From positions 1-64,000 of the forward strand of contig JAJSAL010000062.1 of assembly GCA_024274705.1 (NCBI GenBank): DNA of 64,000 bases, in the 5' to 3' direction. This document shows, piece after piece, positions 39,725-48,209 of this stretch. Made by a program: the position numbers and the translations under genes. Numbering within the stretch: position 1 is the first letter of the stretch; the number at the start of each line of letters is the position of its first letter. Source of the stretch: Spirochaetota bacterium. Lineage in GTDB: Bacteria > Spirochaetota > Spirochaetia > SPDA01 > JAJSAL01. The notes below the pieces were generated by a model that was not told the DNA's origin, made no database searches, and saw nothing but the letters and a program-made list of their open reading frames with translations.

Positions 39725-40714
39725 CTATCCGGAAATAAACATGAAATCTTTCATTTTTCCTTTCTTCAGCATTATTATAACACCCCGGAGGATTCCCTCC
39801 GAGTATTCGCTTCCAGGATTCAGACAGGATGTCCTTCCTATTTTTACTATACCACGGGATTCGTGGATGTGCCCGTGAAGACCAAGCATCGGTTGATATT
39901 TTCTGATTATATCGGATACGGCCTTACTGCCTGCCGGGATCGTTTCGTCGGTGGAAGGGACCAGTTCTTCCGACAGCTTAGGCGCCTGGTCGATAAGAGT
40001 GTTGTAAGGAGGTACATGAAAATTAAATATACTGGTCGACGGGTTTTCTACCTGGGATGCCAGCATCTCCAGCTTCTGTCTAAACTCCTCCTCGGGACAT
40101 TCCCTTTCGGTATCCCAGGGAGTAGGATTCGACCAGGATGAAGAAATCATTTCGAACTCGTCCTTGATAGTTACTTTATTGCCATCAGCATGGGTTATAA
40201 CGGAGGACCTGTCGATGAGACCATCCAGTTCCATAATATCGTCGTTTCCCGCCCCCATGTAAACTTCGATACCTGAGCCCGGGATCCTTTCTTCAGCAAG
40301 TTCCATCCAGTATTCCATTCGCTCCAGAACGAGTTTCTTAAACAGATCATCTATTTTTCCGTCACTTAAGCTGATATTCGCAGCCCTTTCATCGATCCGT
40401 CCCTGAATGCTTTTACCTTCGGCCTTAAGGATATCCATTTCTTCAGGTGTCGTTCGGAAAGAGTAATTTCCCGATGCTGCAATTTCATTTTCAATCTTGA
40501 CAAGATTCTCCTCTGTTTTTGCACGACTGTTCTGGCCGAGAACCGTAGCATGGAATGTTCCATCCGGCTGTTTAACAATCGGGTTGATCATTTTACCGCA
40601 GAGGTCACCCATTATTATACCTACATCGACTTTATACAGTTTAAGGGCGTTCAAGAATTTTTTATAACACGTGTTCGAACCATGAATATCTGCAACATAC
40701 AGGATCTTGATCAT
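39725..40714 (-). CDS. Calcineurin-like metallophosphoesterase
   Basis: A 329-residue metallophosphoesterase. All five motifs are visible: VADIHG (residues 8-13), IMGDLCG (about residue 35), GAGNDD (about residue 153), NFHVPP (about residue 227) and GLHGHIHES (about residue 283). A helical insertion of about 80 residues lies between motifs 2 and 3. GAGGAA precedes the ATG. The substrate is unknown. It is 13 nt upstream of the nucleotidyltransferase-like gene, a pairing that hints at reversible nucleotidylation or signalling, but that is speculation. Confidence 0.85.
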   Translation of the reverse strand: MIKILYVADIHGSNTCYKKFLNALKLYKVDVGIIMGDLCGKMINPIVKQPDGTFHATVLGQNSRAKTEENLVKIENEIAASGNYSFRTTPEEMDILKAEGKSIQGRIDERAANISLSDGKIDDLFKKLVLERMEYWMELAEERIPGSGIEVYMGAGNDDIMELDGLIDRSSVITHADGNKVTIKDEFEMISSSWSNPTPWDTERECPEEEFRQKLEMLASQVENPSTSIFNFHVPPYNTLIDQAPKLSEELVPSTDETIPAGSKAVSDIIRKYQPMLGLHGHIHESRGIVKIGRTSCLNPGSEYSEGILRGVIIMLKKGKMKDFMFISG

Positions 40715-40742
40715 ATAAATTCCTCATGAAGAACATAAAGAT

Positions 40743-40765
40743 ACCCCCGGCTGAAGGCCGGGGGT
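40743..40765. repeat. GC-rich hairpin between permease and phosphoesterase genes
   Basis: ACCCCCGGC-TGAAG-GCCGGGGGT is a perfect 9-bp stem with a 5-nt loop, 18 nt after the permease stop on the minus strand. No T run follows. It resembles hairpins seen at ends of IS200/IS605 relatives, and could also stabilise the permease mRNA. Confidence 0.6.
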
Positions 40766-40782
40766 GGAAATCCAAATTCAGT

Positions 40783-42384
40783 TTACTCCGGCGGGATTTC
40801 TTTAAATGCCAGGGTTACATCGATTCCATCCCTCTTACGTATACCTTTCCAGATGTAGTACCAGGATATTCCAATAACCCAGACAAGAATGTAGATCAGG
40901 CTCCACCATGTGTGCATAAAGGCAAAAGCCTCATTGATATAATACGAGATAACCAGGAGGATAACAAAGGACAGGGCGATAAAACCGGTTACTGTTGCTG
41001 TCGGAATGCCTAAGAATTTCCAGTCTTTGTAAGGTGAAGCCTCCCAGATATGTCTTACCTTTTTCACATACGGGAAAATCATAGCTGCTACCGCTGTAAA
41101 GCCGAATACCGATACAAGCTGCATTACTTCAACGGAAATCGAACCCAGGACTTCCGGATTAAATGCATACTGGGTGATCGCAATCTGAGATGCGATCAAC
41201 ATTGTCACTAACAGTTTTACCGGCTGGTTGAACCTGGGAGATATATCTGTGAACCAGCGCGGTCCCAGCCGGTCCATACCCCAGGCGAAAGCTGCCCGGC
41301 TCCATGCTATGTAACTTAAGACCACCCACAGGAAGTCCGCAACAATGAAAGCTCCCGCCATGATGAATCCAAGGATCTTGTTGAACCCTACTATCATGGA
41401 GGCAAAACCGATATATGTCGCCTCGAAGGGGAAATTGTACCCTTCCAGCCCTTCCTCGCCGATCCAGGCTACCGCGTGAATCCCTTCCCAGCCGAGCATC
41501 TTTTTATAGGCCAGACCGACCCAGAGAAGGAATGCAATACAAACGACTGCATTCAGGACCTGAGCCAGGAAAATACTCTTCCTGGGACTTTTCACCTCCC
41601 CTCCGATAAAAGTGATGATGTACCCGTAAACGGCAATCCAGCTGATAGGAAGCATCAATCCAAGGGTTGAAGTCCAGTTCCAGCTCTCAGGCACACCTCC
41701 CATGGCTTCAGAAGCCGCGGTGACCGCCCCGGTAAAATCGAGAGAATTGTACTGGGTAGCATAAGAGTTCCAGAGTTCAACAAATTTATCATGGGATGTC
41801 ACACTGATAATAATTCCTGCAATGACCGCTCCGATGATGCTCCAGGTAATAAACACCTTTTGGATTTTAAAATAGAATTTCATCCCTGCCAGGACTACGA
41901 GAAACGCACCGACGTTGATAATTGTAGTAATCAGGTACAGTCCCCAACCGGATGTCATCCACGCTACCCCGGACGGATCGAACCCAAGGCAACCCGCCAT
42001 TATCGGGATGCCTACTTCTCCAACCCATGGCGCAAGTACCCAGATCCACGACAGCATGACGAATCCACCGTTGCAGAAACTGACCCCCAGCCCGATGACG
42101 GGGTGAAGGATCCTTGAGTTGTACACATAACTACCACCGCTCCGGGGCATCGACCCGCCCAGGATACCCCAGACAAACGCAAAACCAAGCACCGTTAATA
42201 CAAGGGTAAGTAGGGACGCAATTGTCAGGTTTGCACCGGGCAGCCACGCAAAACCGGATAAGGTAAGCCAGAGGGAAACAGGAATAGCATTATTCATGAT
42301 ACCGAAATAGGTGGCATCAAGAAGACTTGCTTCCCTGGTAAGACCGCTGGCCTTTCGGGCAAATACTTCTACATTGTCTTTCAT
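40783..42384 (-). CDS. APC-family amino acid permease
   Basis: A 533-residue inner-membrane transporter of the amino acid-polyamine-organocation superfamily with about 12 transmembrane helices. LLDATYFGIMNNAIPVS at the N-terminus and GGSMPRSGGSYVYNSR (about residue 77) are the APC signature region. GGAGGAAGAG precedes the ATG. It follows a class III aminotransferase gene in the same operon by 91 nt, so the two probably share an amino acid or amine substrate. Confidence 0.87.
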   Translation of the reverse strand: MKDNVEVFARKASGLTREASLLDATYFGIMNNAIPVSLWLTLSGFAWLPGANLTIASLLTLVLTVLGFAFVWGILGGSMPRSGGSYVYNSRILHPVIGLGVSFCNGGFVMLSWIWVLAPWVGEVGIPIMAGCLGFDPSGVAWMTSGWGLYLITTIINVGAFLVVLAGMKFYFKIQKVFITWSIIGAVIAGIIISVTSHDKFVELWNSYATQYNSLDFTGAVTAASEAMGGVPESWNWTSTLGLMLPISWIAVYGYIITFIGGEVKSPRKSIFLAQVLNAVVCIAFLLWVGLAYKKMLGWEGIHAVAWIGEEGLEGYNFPFEATYIGFASMIVGFNKILGFIMAGAFIVADFLWVVLSYIAWSRAAFAWGMDRLGPRWFTDISPRFNQPVKLLVTMLIASQIAITQYAFNPEVLGSISVEVMQLVSVFGFTAVAAMIFPYVKKVRHIWEASPYKDWKFLGIPTATVTGFIALSFVILLVISYYINEAFAFMHTWWSLIYILVWVIGISWYYIWKGIRKRDGIDVTLAFKEIPPE

Positions 42385-42475
42385 CCGTTCTCTTCCTCCG
42401 TTTCGAGATTAGTTTACTTTTTTGGATAACGCTGGTTGTATCATCGATTCCCTTTACCGGGAGATTGTTTTACAA

Positions 42476-43774
42476 TCAACCGCATATTTCATTTACAGCC
42501 TCCCCGAAGGCTCCCAGGCAGTAATCTGCATCTTCATCCGAATGGGAAGCGGAGATGAACCAGGGTTCCCTTGAATCACAGTCCGGCATAATTCCTTTCG
42601 TGAAGAGTTTCTGTATAACTTTTTCATACAGGTCATGATTCGATTCGGCCCAGTCGCGGTATTCCAGACAACCTTTATCGGTGAATACGATACCCGGCAT
42701 GGAAGGCGGTCCCTGGATGACGTGGGGGACACCGGCTTTATCGAGAATTTTTTTCCATCCCGTTTTCAGCTTGCTCCCATGAGCATTCACCTTATCCAGA
42801 GCACCGGCTGCTATCATATCCAGAACTGCATCCGCGGCAGCCATGGAAGCGACATTACCTGCGTATGTTCCTCCATGGGGAATTTTCCCCGGCCCAATCT
42901 CCCCCATAATTTCCTTTTTTCCACAGATTGCAGCCACAGGGAATCCGTTGCCGAGGCTTTTCGCATAGGTAACAAGGTCCGCTTTTACGTTGAAATACTC
43001 CTGTGCACCGCCAGGTGCAATCCTGAATCCGGTTTTTACCTCATCCATGATCATAACGATTTCATGCTCAGAACAGATTTCACGGATAAAATCCATAAAG
43101 CCGTCCCGGGGCATAATCGAGGCTTGATTACCCAGAAGCGGTTCAACGATGATGGCTGCCAGATCTCCCCAGTTTTCTTTAACCTTTTTTTTCAGAAGCT
43201 CTTTATCGTTGAAAGGAACAGAAAAAATGTACTGGCTGATGCCGGCAGGTATTCCGGATCCCTGGGGAATAAGAACCGGTGACCGTCTGTATCCTGTACC
43301 AGGGATAGGCGGATAGGTGTTCCAGAGGGAATAGTCATGAAATCCGTGGTATGCACCTTCAAATTTCAGAATCTTTTCTCTTCCAGTCCAGGCCCTTGCG
43401 ACTCTGATTGCGCCCATCGTGGCTTCTGTACCGGAGTTGGCGTACCTGACCATATCCACCCCGGTCATTTTTCGAATTTTTTCCGCCACATTGATTTCAA
43501 GCTCATTAGTCATTGCAAACGTATTACCCATCTTCAGTCCGTCTGCAACACGATCAATTACTTCCTTATACGCATGTCCCAGAATGACAGGGCCGAAGCC
43601 CAGGCGGTAATCGATATACCGGTTGTCATCCTGATCCCAGATATATGCCCCTTCACCTTTTTTCACCACCAGGGTACGGTCATCACCCCAATACCGAAAA
43701 TTTGAAGTAACTCCACAAGGCATCGACTCCTTGGCTCTCATGAACATGGCCCTGGTTTTAGGTCCGCTCTTCAT
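42476..43774 (-). CDS. Class III aminotransferase (glutamate-1-semialdehyde aminomutase-like)
   Basis: A 432-residue class III PLP enzyme. The fold and segments RYANSGTEATMGAIRVAR, GAYHGFHD, MIMDEVKTGFR and the PLP Lys in TYAKSLGNGFP (about residue 266) are those of glutamate-1-semialdehyde 2,1-aminomutase-like proteins. No other haem-synthesis genes are adjacent and the operon context is amino acid transport, so a related aminotransferase or aminomutase on another substrate is more likely than HemL. I chose the ATG at 43774 with GGAGGAA upstream. First gene of the five-gene operon. Confidence 0.85.
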   Translation of the reverse strand: MKSGPKTRAMFMRAKESMPCGVTSNFRYWGDDRTLVVKKGEGAYIWDQDDNRYIDYRLGFGPVILGHAYKEVIDRVADGLKMGNTFAMTNELEINVAEKIRKMTGVDMVRYANSGTEATMGAIRVARAWTGREKILKFEGAYHGFHDYSLWNTYPPIPGTGYRRSPVLIPQGSGIPAGISQYIFSVPFNDKELLKKKVKENWGDLAAIIVEPLLGNQASIMPRDGFMDFIREICSEHEIVMIMDEVKTGFRIAPGGAQEYFNVKADLVTYAKSLGNGFPVAAICGKKEIMGEIGPGKIPHGGTYAGNVASMAAADAVLDMIAAGALDKVNAHGSKLKTGWKKILDKAGVPHVIQGPPSMPGIVFTDKGCLEYRDWAESNHDLYEKVIQKLFTKGIMPDCDSREPWFISASHSDEDADYCLGAFGEAVNEICG

Positions 43775-43936
43775 TAATATTCCTCCGTACAAAATTACTC
43801 GGTGTTTACAAGCCGGACAGTTACATTTTTAGTCTATGCCTCTGTCATGGATCAATCATTCAGGTGATATATCTCTTTCATTTAAGTGAAATTGTTTATC
43901 AATGCAGTCTTCGGGGCTGCTCTCTTTTCATTTATA

Positions 43937-43965
43937 TTGACCAAAAGCATAATAAGCTCTATTCT
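43937..43965 (+). promoter_or_regulatory. Promoter of the ATPase-BTAD regulator
   Basis: TTGACC (43937-43942), 17-nt spacer, TATTCT (43960-43965). The start at about 43972 would leave a leader of about 6 nt and no Shine-Dalgarno sequence before the ATG at 43978. Confidence 0.5.
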
Positions 43966-43977
43966 CCTGGTTTATCC

Positions 43978-46900
43978 ATGGATCAAAACAGCAGGATAAT
44001 AGGAATAAAACCCGGCAAGTTCGTTGGTGTAATAAAGCGATTCAAGCCGCCTTCTTTGCACAAAATAAAGCGGAAAGAACATCTACTGTCTTTTTTAGAG
44101 AAAAGGAAAGAAAGAAAGGTCTTCCTTTTCCATGGAAAAGCGGGGCAGGGAAAATCTGTTCTGGCAGGAGATTTTCTTACATACATCAAAGCGCCTTTTC
44201 TCTGGTACAGGCTGTACAAGGATGATCAGGATCCTGTAACCTTCCTGAATCACATGATGGAAGGAATTGAGTATGTTTTCAGTCTACCGGAAAGAAAAAG
44301 TGAAGATACTATTACCGGCAATGCCACAGCCCCGCTGGAGGAGAGGCTCCGGCTCATAATCGATACACTATCTAAAATAGCAGAGACACATTTTTTTATT
44401 GTTTTGGATGATTTTCAGAATATTAACTCCAGTGAGACCTGTTGCGATGTAATTAATCTTCTTATTGATAATTTACCTTCTCATATACACATAGTCATCA
44501 TTTCCTCCACCTATCCTCATCTTGATTTTACCGGGTTCAGATCAGAGAAAGAACTGGTAGAATTGTTTGACCGGGATTTTGGTTTTTCCCATGAAGAAGT
44601 AAAGGAGTTGAGCCGGGAAATCTATGAAATCAATATGGATCAGAATACCCTGAACAGGTTGATGGAAATCAGCCGGGGTTGGATAACCGGAATTACCTAC
44701 CTGCTGGAGCATCTGGGTAAGATGAGCATTGATGAGCAAACTGAGTTTCTCGAACGATTTTTCCAGTATAAATATCTTCAATCAATAGATGATTTTTTGA
44801 GAGAAGAGGTTATCGAAGTCCTGAAACCCGACATTGCATCCCTGCTCATCCGCACGTCCCTTTTCGATGAAATTACACCGGAGATCCTGTATTTATTTCG
44901 TGGAGATGAGGGAGCTGAATTATTTCGTGAAATAATGGCAAGCAACACGTTTTTGGAATCCGGGTCAGATAATAGTGTAAGCTTTACGTATTTCCCGCTT
45001 TTCTCAACGTTTCTGGAAAGAATGTTTATGGAACTTCCGGAATCCGAGAGAAACAACGCCCACCTTATCGCAGGGAATTATTATTTCAGGAGAAGCGATA
45101 TAGAAAAAGCAATCCATCATTTTTTTAAATCGGGTCATAGGTCTCAGGGAAAGGAAATCTTTATCGGCTTTGCAGACAAGCTTCTCGATAATGGTGAATA
45201 CGAAGCGACTCAGCGATTGCTGGAATATTTTACTAAACAGGAAATTGTTCAGAGTCCTCTGCTCTCCTATTACGATGGCCTCGTGATGAATTTGATTACC
45301 CCCTTTTCAAGCAGGAAAAATTTACTGGGGCTCCTTCCGTACTTCAGGAAAAAGAAGGATTATCTGCGGGAAGCGCGGATATATACGGAATTATTATCAA
45401 ATTATCTTTTTTATCTGGAGAGCGAAGAATCCGTAAATGAAATAACGGATATGGCTCTGGAGTTTCTTGAATATGCAGGCCAAGCCCTGCCGGCCGAAAA
45501 GGGAGAAATACTGAATGCCCTTGTCACCCTCGGCAACTGGTGGACTGATCAGAATGATAACCACCCTTATGAAGCTGCGCTTCGAGCTGAAGAGACATCT
45601 TTCAAATTCCAGAATGAGGAGGCATTGCTTTGTTCCCGCCTTGTCCTCTCCAAGATTTATATACATAAAGGTGAGTTTTCCGATTCTCTGCAACTGCTTT
45701 TGAAAACGGAAAAGCTTTTTAAAAAATACCCGGCAAAGCACCCTTTCCTGGCATTAATCCGGTTTTTCCTGGGAGACTCTTATTTCTATCTTGGAGAGAT
45801 TGAAAAAGCTATCAAAGAGACGGAAGTTGCCTTAGAAAGTTTGCACGAAGGCTTCGCTGTGACCAGGTTCCTGAAATTGAACCTTATTTTCTATTATCTG
45901 TATACTGATGAATATGAAAAAGCAGAAGCGATTTTTGAATCAGAAAGGGTGAAAGAAATTGGGGAGAACCTTTATCTTCAGTATTTCTGGGTCTATTTAC
46001 TGCAAATGCTCATTGCTTACAGAAACGAGAATGCCCCTAGAGCAGGATACTATTGCACCCGCCTCATGGAAAAAGATAACAGCTATATCATGAAGCAGGA
46101 CTACCCCTTCAGCTATATAACAATAAGTGAAATCAACATCTATATGGAAAACTATGATGCAGCTGAAGAGTATCTCGGAATTATTCTGGATGATAAGATG
46201 GATAAGGAAAACCCCTATGTGTATGCTACTGTTTTTTCACTGCTCGGTTATTTACACCATCTGAAAGGGGACCTTGCTTTAGCAGAGCAATATTTTAGTA
46301 GAATGGAAAAAATTCTTGAAGAACACCGGTGTAGAAATCTTGATATCTGTGATCCTAAGCTTCTTCAAAGAATAGCTAAGGTCAGTGGTTGCCGGATGTT
46401 TGAATCTTTTCCACGTCTAGGGGTTATAGAAGATGACCTTCAACCCACGGACAAACAGGAAAAACACGAACTTGAATTCCAGACGTTAGGGGTGTTTCGG
46501 ATATTTATAAGAGGAAAGGAAATAGAACAAGCTACACTTGCACGACAGAAAAGAGTTATCGATCTGCTGATGTATATTCTTGTATTTCGGGAACATGGCA
46601 TCAGTAAAGAAGTTGTATACGAAACGTTCTGGCCGCGTTATTCATATAAAAGCGCAAGGGACAACTTAAATACTGTCGTGTATCGTTTACGAAAAATACT
46701 TGGTGAAGGAAACGATTTTATTGTCACTGATATGAATATAATAAAACTGAAAGAAAGTGCTTACACTGTAGATGTTGATTTGTTCAACCGGTACATTGCT
46801 CTGGGGAAGGCAGCGGAAAGTAAAAAAGATTTAATAGCTGCTTTGAACCACTATAGAAAAGCACAAGCTCTCTACAAAGGCGACTTTCTTAAAACCGAAC

Positions 46901-47256
46901 CTTACCTCGATTTCATCCGGGATGAACGGGAAAACTTAAAAAACACATACAAGCAACTCCTTATCACGATGACAAAGCTGTCCCTCGATACAAAACAATA
47001 TATAGAATCGCTTGATTGGGCCAATAAACTGATCAGCTTAGATTCGCTGTGCGAACCTGCCTACAGGCTTCTTATGATCGCCAGCGTATTAACAGACAAC
47101 AGAAGTGAAATAACAAGGATTTTTAACAAATTGAACACTACCCTGATGGAAAATTATAATATTAGTCCTGGTGTAAAAACTGAAAAACTGAAACAGACTC
47201 TCCTTACACAGGCAACACCTGTGCCGGAGTTTTGGCGGAACGAAACTATCATATGA
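43978..47256 (+). CDS. Large ATPase-TPR-BTAD transcriptional regulator
   Basis: A 1092-residue cytoplasmic regulator. The N-terminal NTPase is of the MalT/STAND type, with Walker A FHGKAGQGKS (about residue 53) and Walker B FFIVLDDF (about residue 141). Residues 350-830 are alpha-helical TPR-like repeats. The C-terminal 260 residues hold an OmpR-like winged helix (FQTLGVFRIFIRG, with YSYKSARDNLNTVVYRLRK) followed by a bacterial transcriptional activation domain (BTAD). I chose the ATG at 43978; earlier starts would lie upstream of the promoter. It is divergent from the aminotransferase-permease operon and probably activates it in response to a ligand. Confidence 0.83.
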   Translation: MDQNSRIIGIKPGKFVGVIKRFKPPSLHKIKRKEHLLSFLEKRKERKVFLFHGKAGQGKSVLAGDFLTYIKAPFLWYRLYKDDQDPVTFLNHMMEGIEYVFSLPERKSEDTITGNATAPLEERLRLIIDTLSKIAETHFFIVLDDFQNINSSETCCDVINLLIDNLPSHIHIVIISSTYPHLDFTGFRSEKELVELFDRDFGFSHEEVKELSREIYEINMDQNTLNRLMEISRGWITGITYLLEHLGKMSIDEQTEFLERFFQYKYLQSIDDFLREEVIEVLKPDIASLLIRTSLFDEITPEILYLFRGDEGAELFREIMASNTFLESGSDNSVSFTYFPLFSTFLERMFMELPESERNNAHLIAGNYYFRRSDIEKAIHHFFKSGHRSQGKEIFIGFADKLLDNGEYEATQRLLEYFTKQEIVQSPLLSYYDGLVMNLITPFSSRKNLLGLLPYFRKKKDYLREARIYTELLSNYLFYLESEESVNEITDMALEFLEYAGQALPAEKGEILNALVTLGNWWTDQNDNHPYEAALRAEETSFKFQNEEALLCSRLVLSKIYIHKGEFSDSLQLLLKTEKLFKKYPAKHPFLALIRFFLGDSYFYLGEIEKAIKETEVALESLHEGFAVTRFLKLNLIFYYLYTDEYEKAEAIFESERVKEIGENLYLQYFWVYLLQMLIAYRNENAPRAGYYCTRLMEKDNSYIMKQDYPFSYITISEINIYMENYDAAEEYLGIILDDKMDKENPYVYATVFSLLGYLHHLKGDLALAEQYFSRMEKILEEHRCRNLDICDPKLLQRIAKVSGCRMFESFPRLGVIEDDLQPTDKQEKHELEFQTLGVFRIFIRGKEIEQATLARQKRVIDLLMYILVFREHGISKEVVYETFWPRYSYKSARDNLNTVVYRLRKILGEGNDFIVTDMNIIKLKESAYTVDVDLFNRYIALGKAAESKKDLIAALNHYRKAQALYKGDFLKTEPYLDFIRDERENLKNTYKQLLITMTKLSLDTKQYIESLDWANKLISLDSLCEPAYRLLMIASVLTDNRSEITRIFNKLNTTLMENYNISPGVKTEKLKQTLLTQATPVPEFWRNETII

Positions 47257-47272
47257 TGTTCCATCCGGCTCG

Positions 47273-47318
47273 ACACGGGCCTGGATTCCTGTGTTGAGAT
47301 AGAAATCCAGGCCTGTGT
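47273..47318 (+). terminator. Terminator of the BTAD regulator gene
   Basis: ACACGGGCCTGGATT (47273-47287) pairs with AATCCAGGCCTGTGT (47304-47318), 15 bp with one G-T pair, followed by TTTAAACTTATTTT. The stem is strong, the T run is interrupted. Confidence 0.65.
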
Positions 47319-47324
47319 TTAAAC

Positions 47325-47699
47325 TTATTTTAGTTTCGTTTTGAGTGTTGTAAGAAGTGTGTTGGAATCGATCGGTTTCTGGAAAACGCCGTTTAACCCG
47401 AGTTCGGCAAAGTCGACGTTGGAAGCAAGACTGTCCCCTACCGAAGAAAGCATGTAGATCGGTGCCTTATTCCCTAAGAGCTTGAACTCCTTCACCAGGT
47501 TTTTACCGGCATCTACCGATTCCATCATCAGGTCTACGATGATGAAATCCGGGCACTCTTTTTTATACACTTTGAGGCCTTCTTCCGCTGAGAATGCCTG
47601 GGCTGTAAGATAACCGTTTTTCTCTAGAACCGTACGAAGCGAGAAGAGAACATCCTCGTCATCGTCGACACACAATATCAAGTATTTTCCATCTTTCAT
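47325..47699 (-). CDS. Single-domain response regulator (CheY-like)
   Basis: A 124-residue receiver domain with no output domain. The acidic pocket is VDDDED (residues 11-16), the phosphoacceptor Asp in FIIVDLMME (about residue 55), the Thr/Ser position in YMLSSVGD and the Lys in FQKPID (about residue 108). GGGGGAGAAT precedes the ATG. It is the last gene on the minus strand after the hydrogenase genes, 30 nt from the maturation protease. Such an association links hydrogenase expression or activity to a phosphorelay, but the cognate kinase is not here. Confidence 0.82.
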   Translation of the reverse strand: MKDGKYLILCVDDDEDVLFSLRTVLEKNGYLTAQAFSAEEGLKVYKKECPDFIIVDLMMESVDAGKNLVKEFKLLGNKAPIYMLSSVGDSLASNVDFAELGLNGVFQKPIDSNTLLTTLKTKLK

Positions 47700-47729
47700 A
47701 TTCTCCCCCTACAGGTTTTTCATGATACA

Positions 47730-48209
47730 CTAGGTACCGGAAGTCTGACTGAAATTCCCCGTTTTGATAACGGGTATGAGAAAGTTTAATGCTTTACCCA
47801 TATTTTCAACAGCCTTATTTGTCATTTCCTCTTTAAACATATCAAAAGAGTATCCCCGAATCCCTAAGATGTAAGCTTCCGGATTCGCTCCGAAAAGCTG
47901 TTTTGCCATTCCCACTACCGTTTCCGGTTGTACCGAATGGGTACTGAAGCTTTCATCAAGGCTGGGGATCACCTCCTTAAAGGTAAAGGGTTCTTCGCAG
48001 TCTAAGCTCGCATCAACGAATACAACGGTGTCATGATCTGCAACTGTTGCTGCATCTTCGACGGTGAGCTGATAATCCGAATCCACCGTCACATTATTCA
48101 GGTTAAGCTCTTCGATCACCTCTGCTGCTGCAGGACCGAGGCCGTCGTCTTCTCTGGCGGGGTTGCCGTACGCTAAAAGAAGAACCCTTTTCCCCCTTCT
48201 CTCTGTCAA
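47730..48209 (-). CDS. hoxW: Hydrogenase maturation protease
   Basis: A 159-residue endopeptidase of the HyaD/HoxW/HycI family that trims the C-terminus of the hydrogenase large subunit after nickel insertion. LLAYGNPAREDDGLGP (residues 10-25) is the conserved N-terminal motif with the nickel-sensing Asp/Glu; further ligands are Asp in VFVDASLD (about residue 65) and His in STHSVQPETV (about residue 97). The TTG start at 48209 overlaps the stop of hoxH by 3 nt. It should cleave behind DPCLSCATH of the adjacent HoxH. Confidence 0.84.
   Translation of the reverse strand: MTERRGKRVLLLAYGNPAREDDGLGPAAAEVIEELNLNNVTVDSDYQLTVEDAATVADHDTVVFVDASLDCEEPFTFKEVIPSLDESFSTHSVQPETVVGMAKQLFGANPEAYILGIRGYSFDMFKEEMTNKAVENMGKALNFLIPVIKTGNFSQTSGT

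Noticed and set aside
42476-43774. Assignment as hemL (true glutamate-1-semialdehyde aminomutase)
   Set aside because: Similarity is to the wider family; the operon context is amino acid transport and no haem genes are present.
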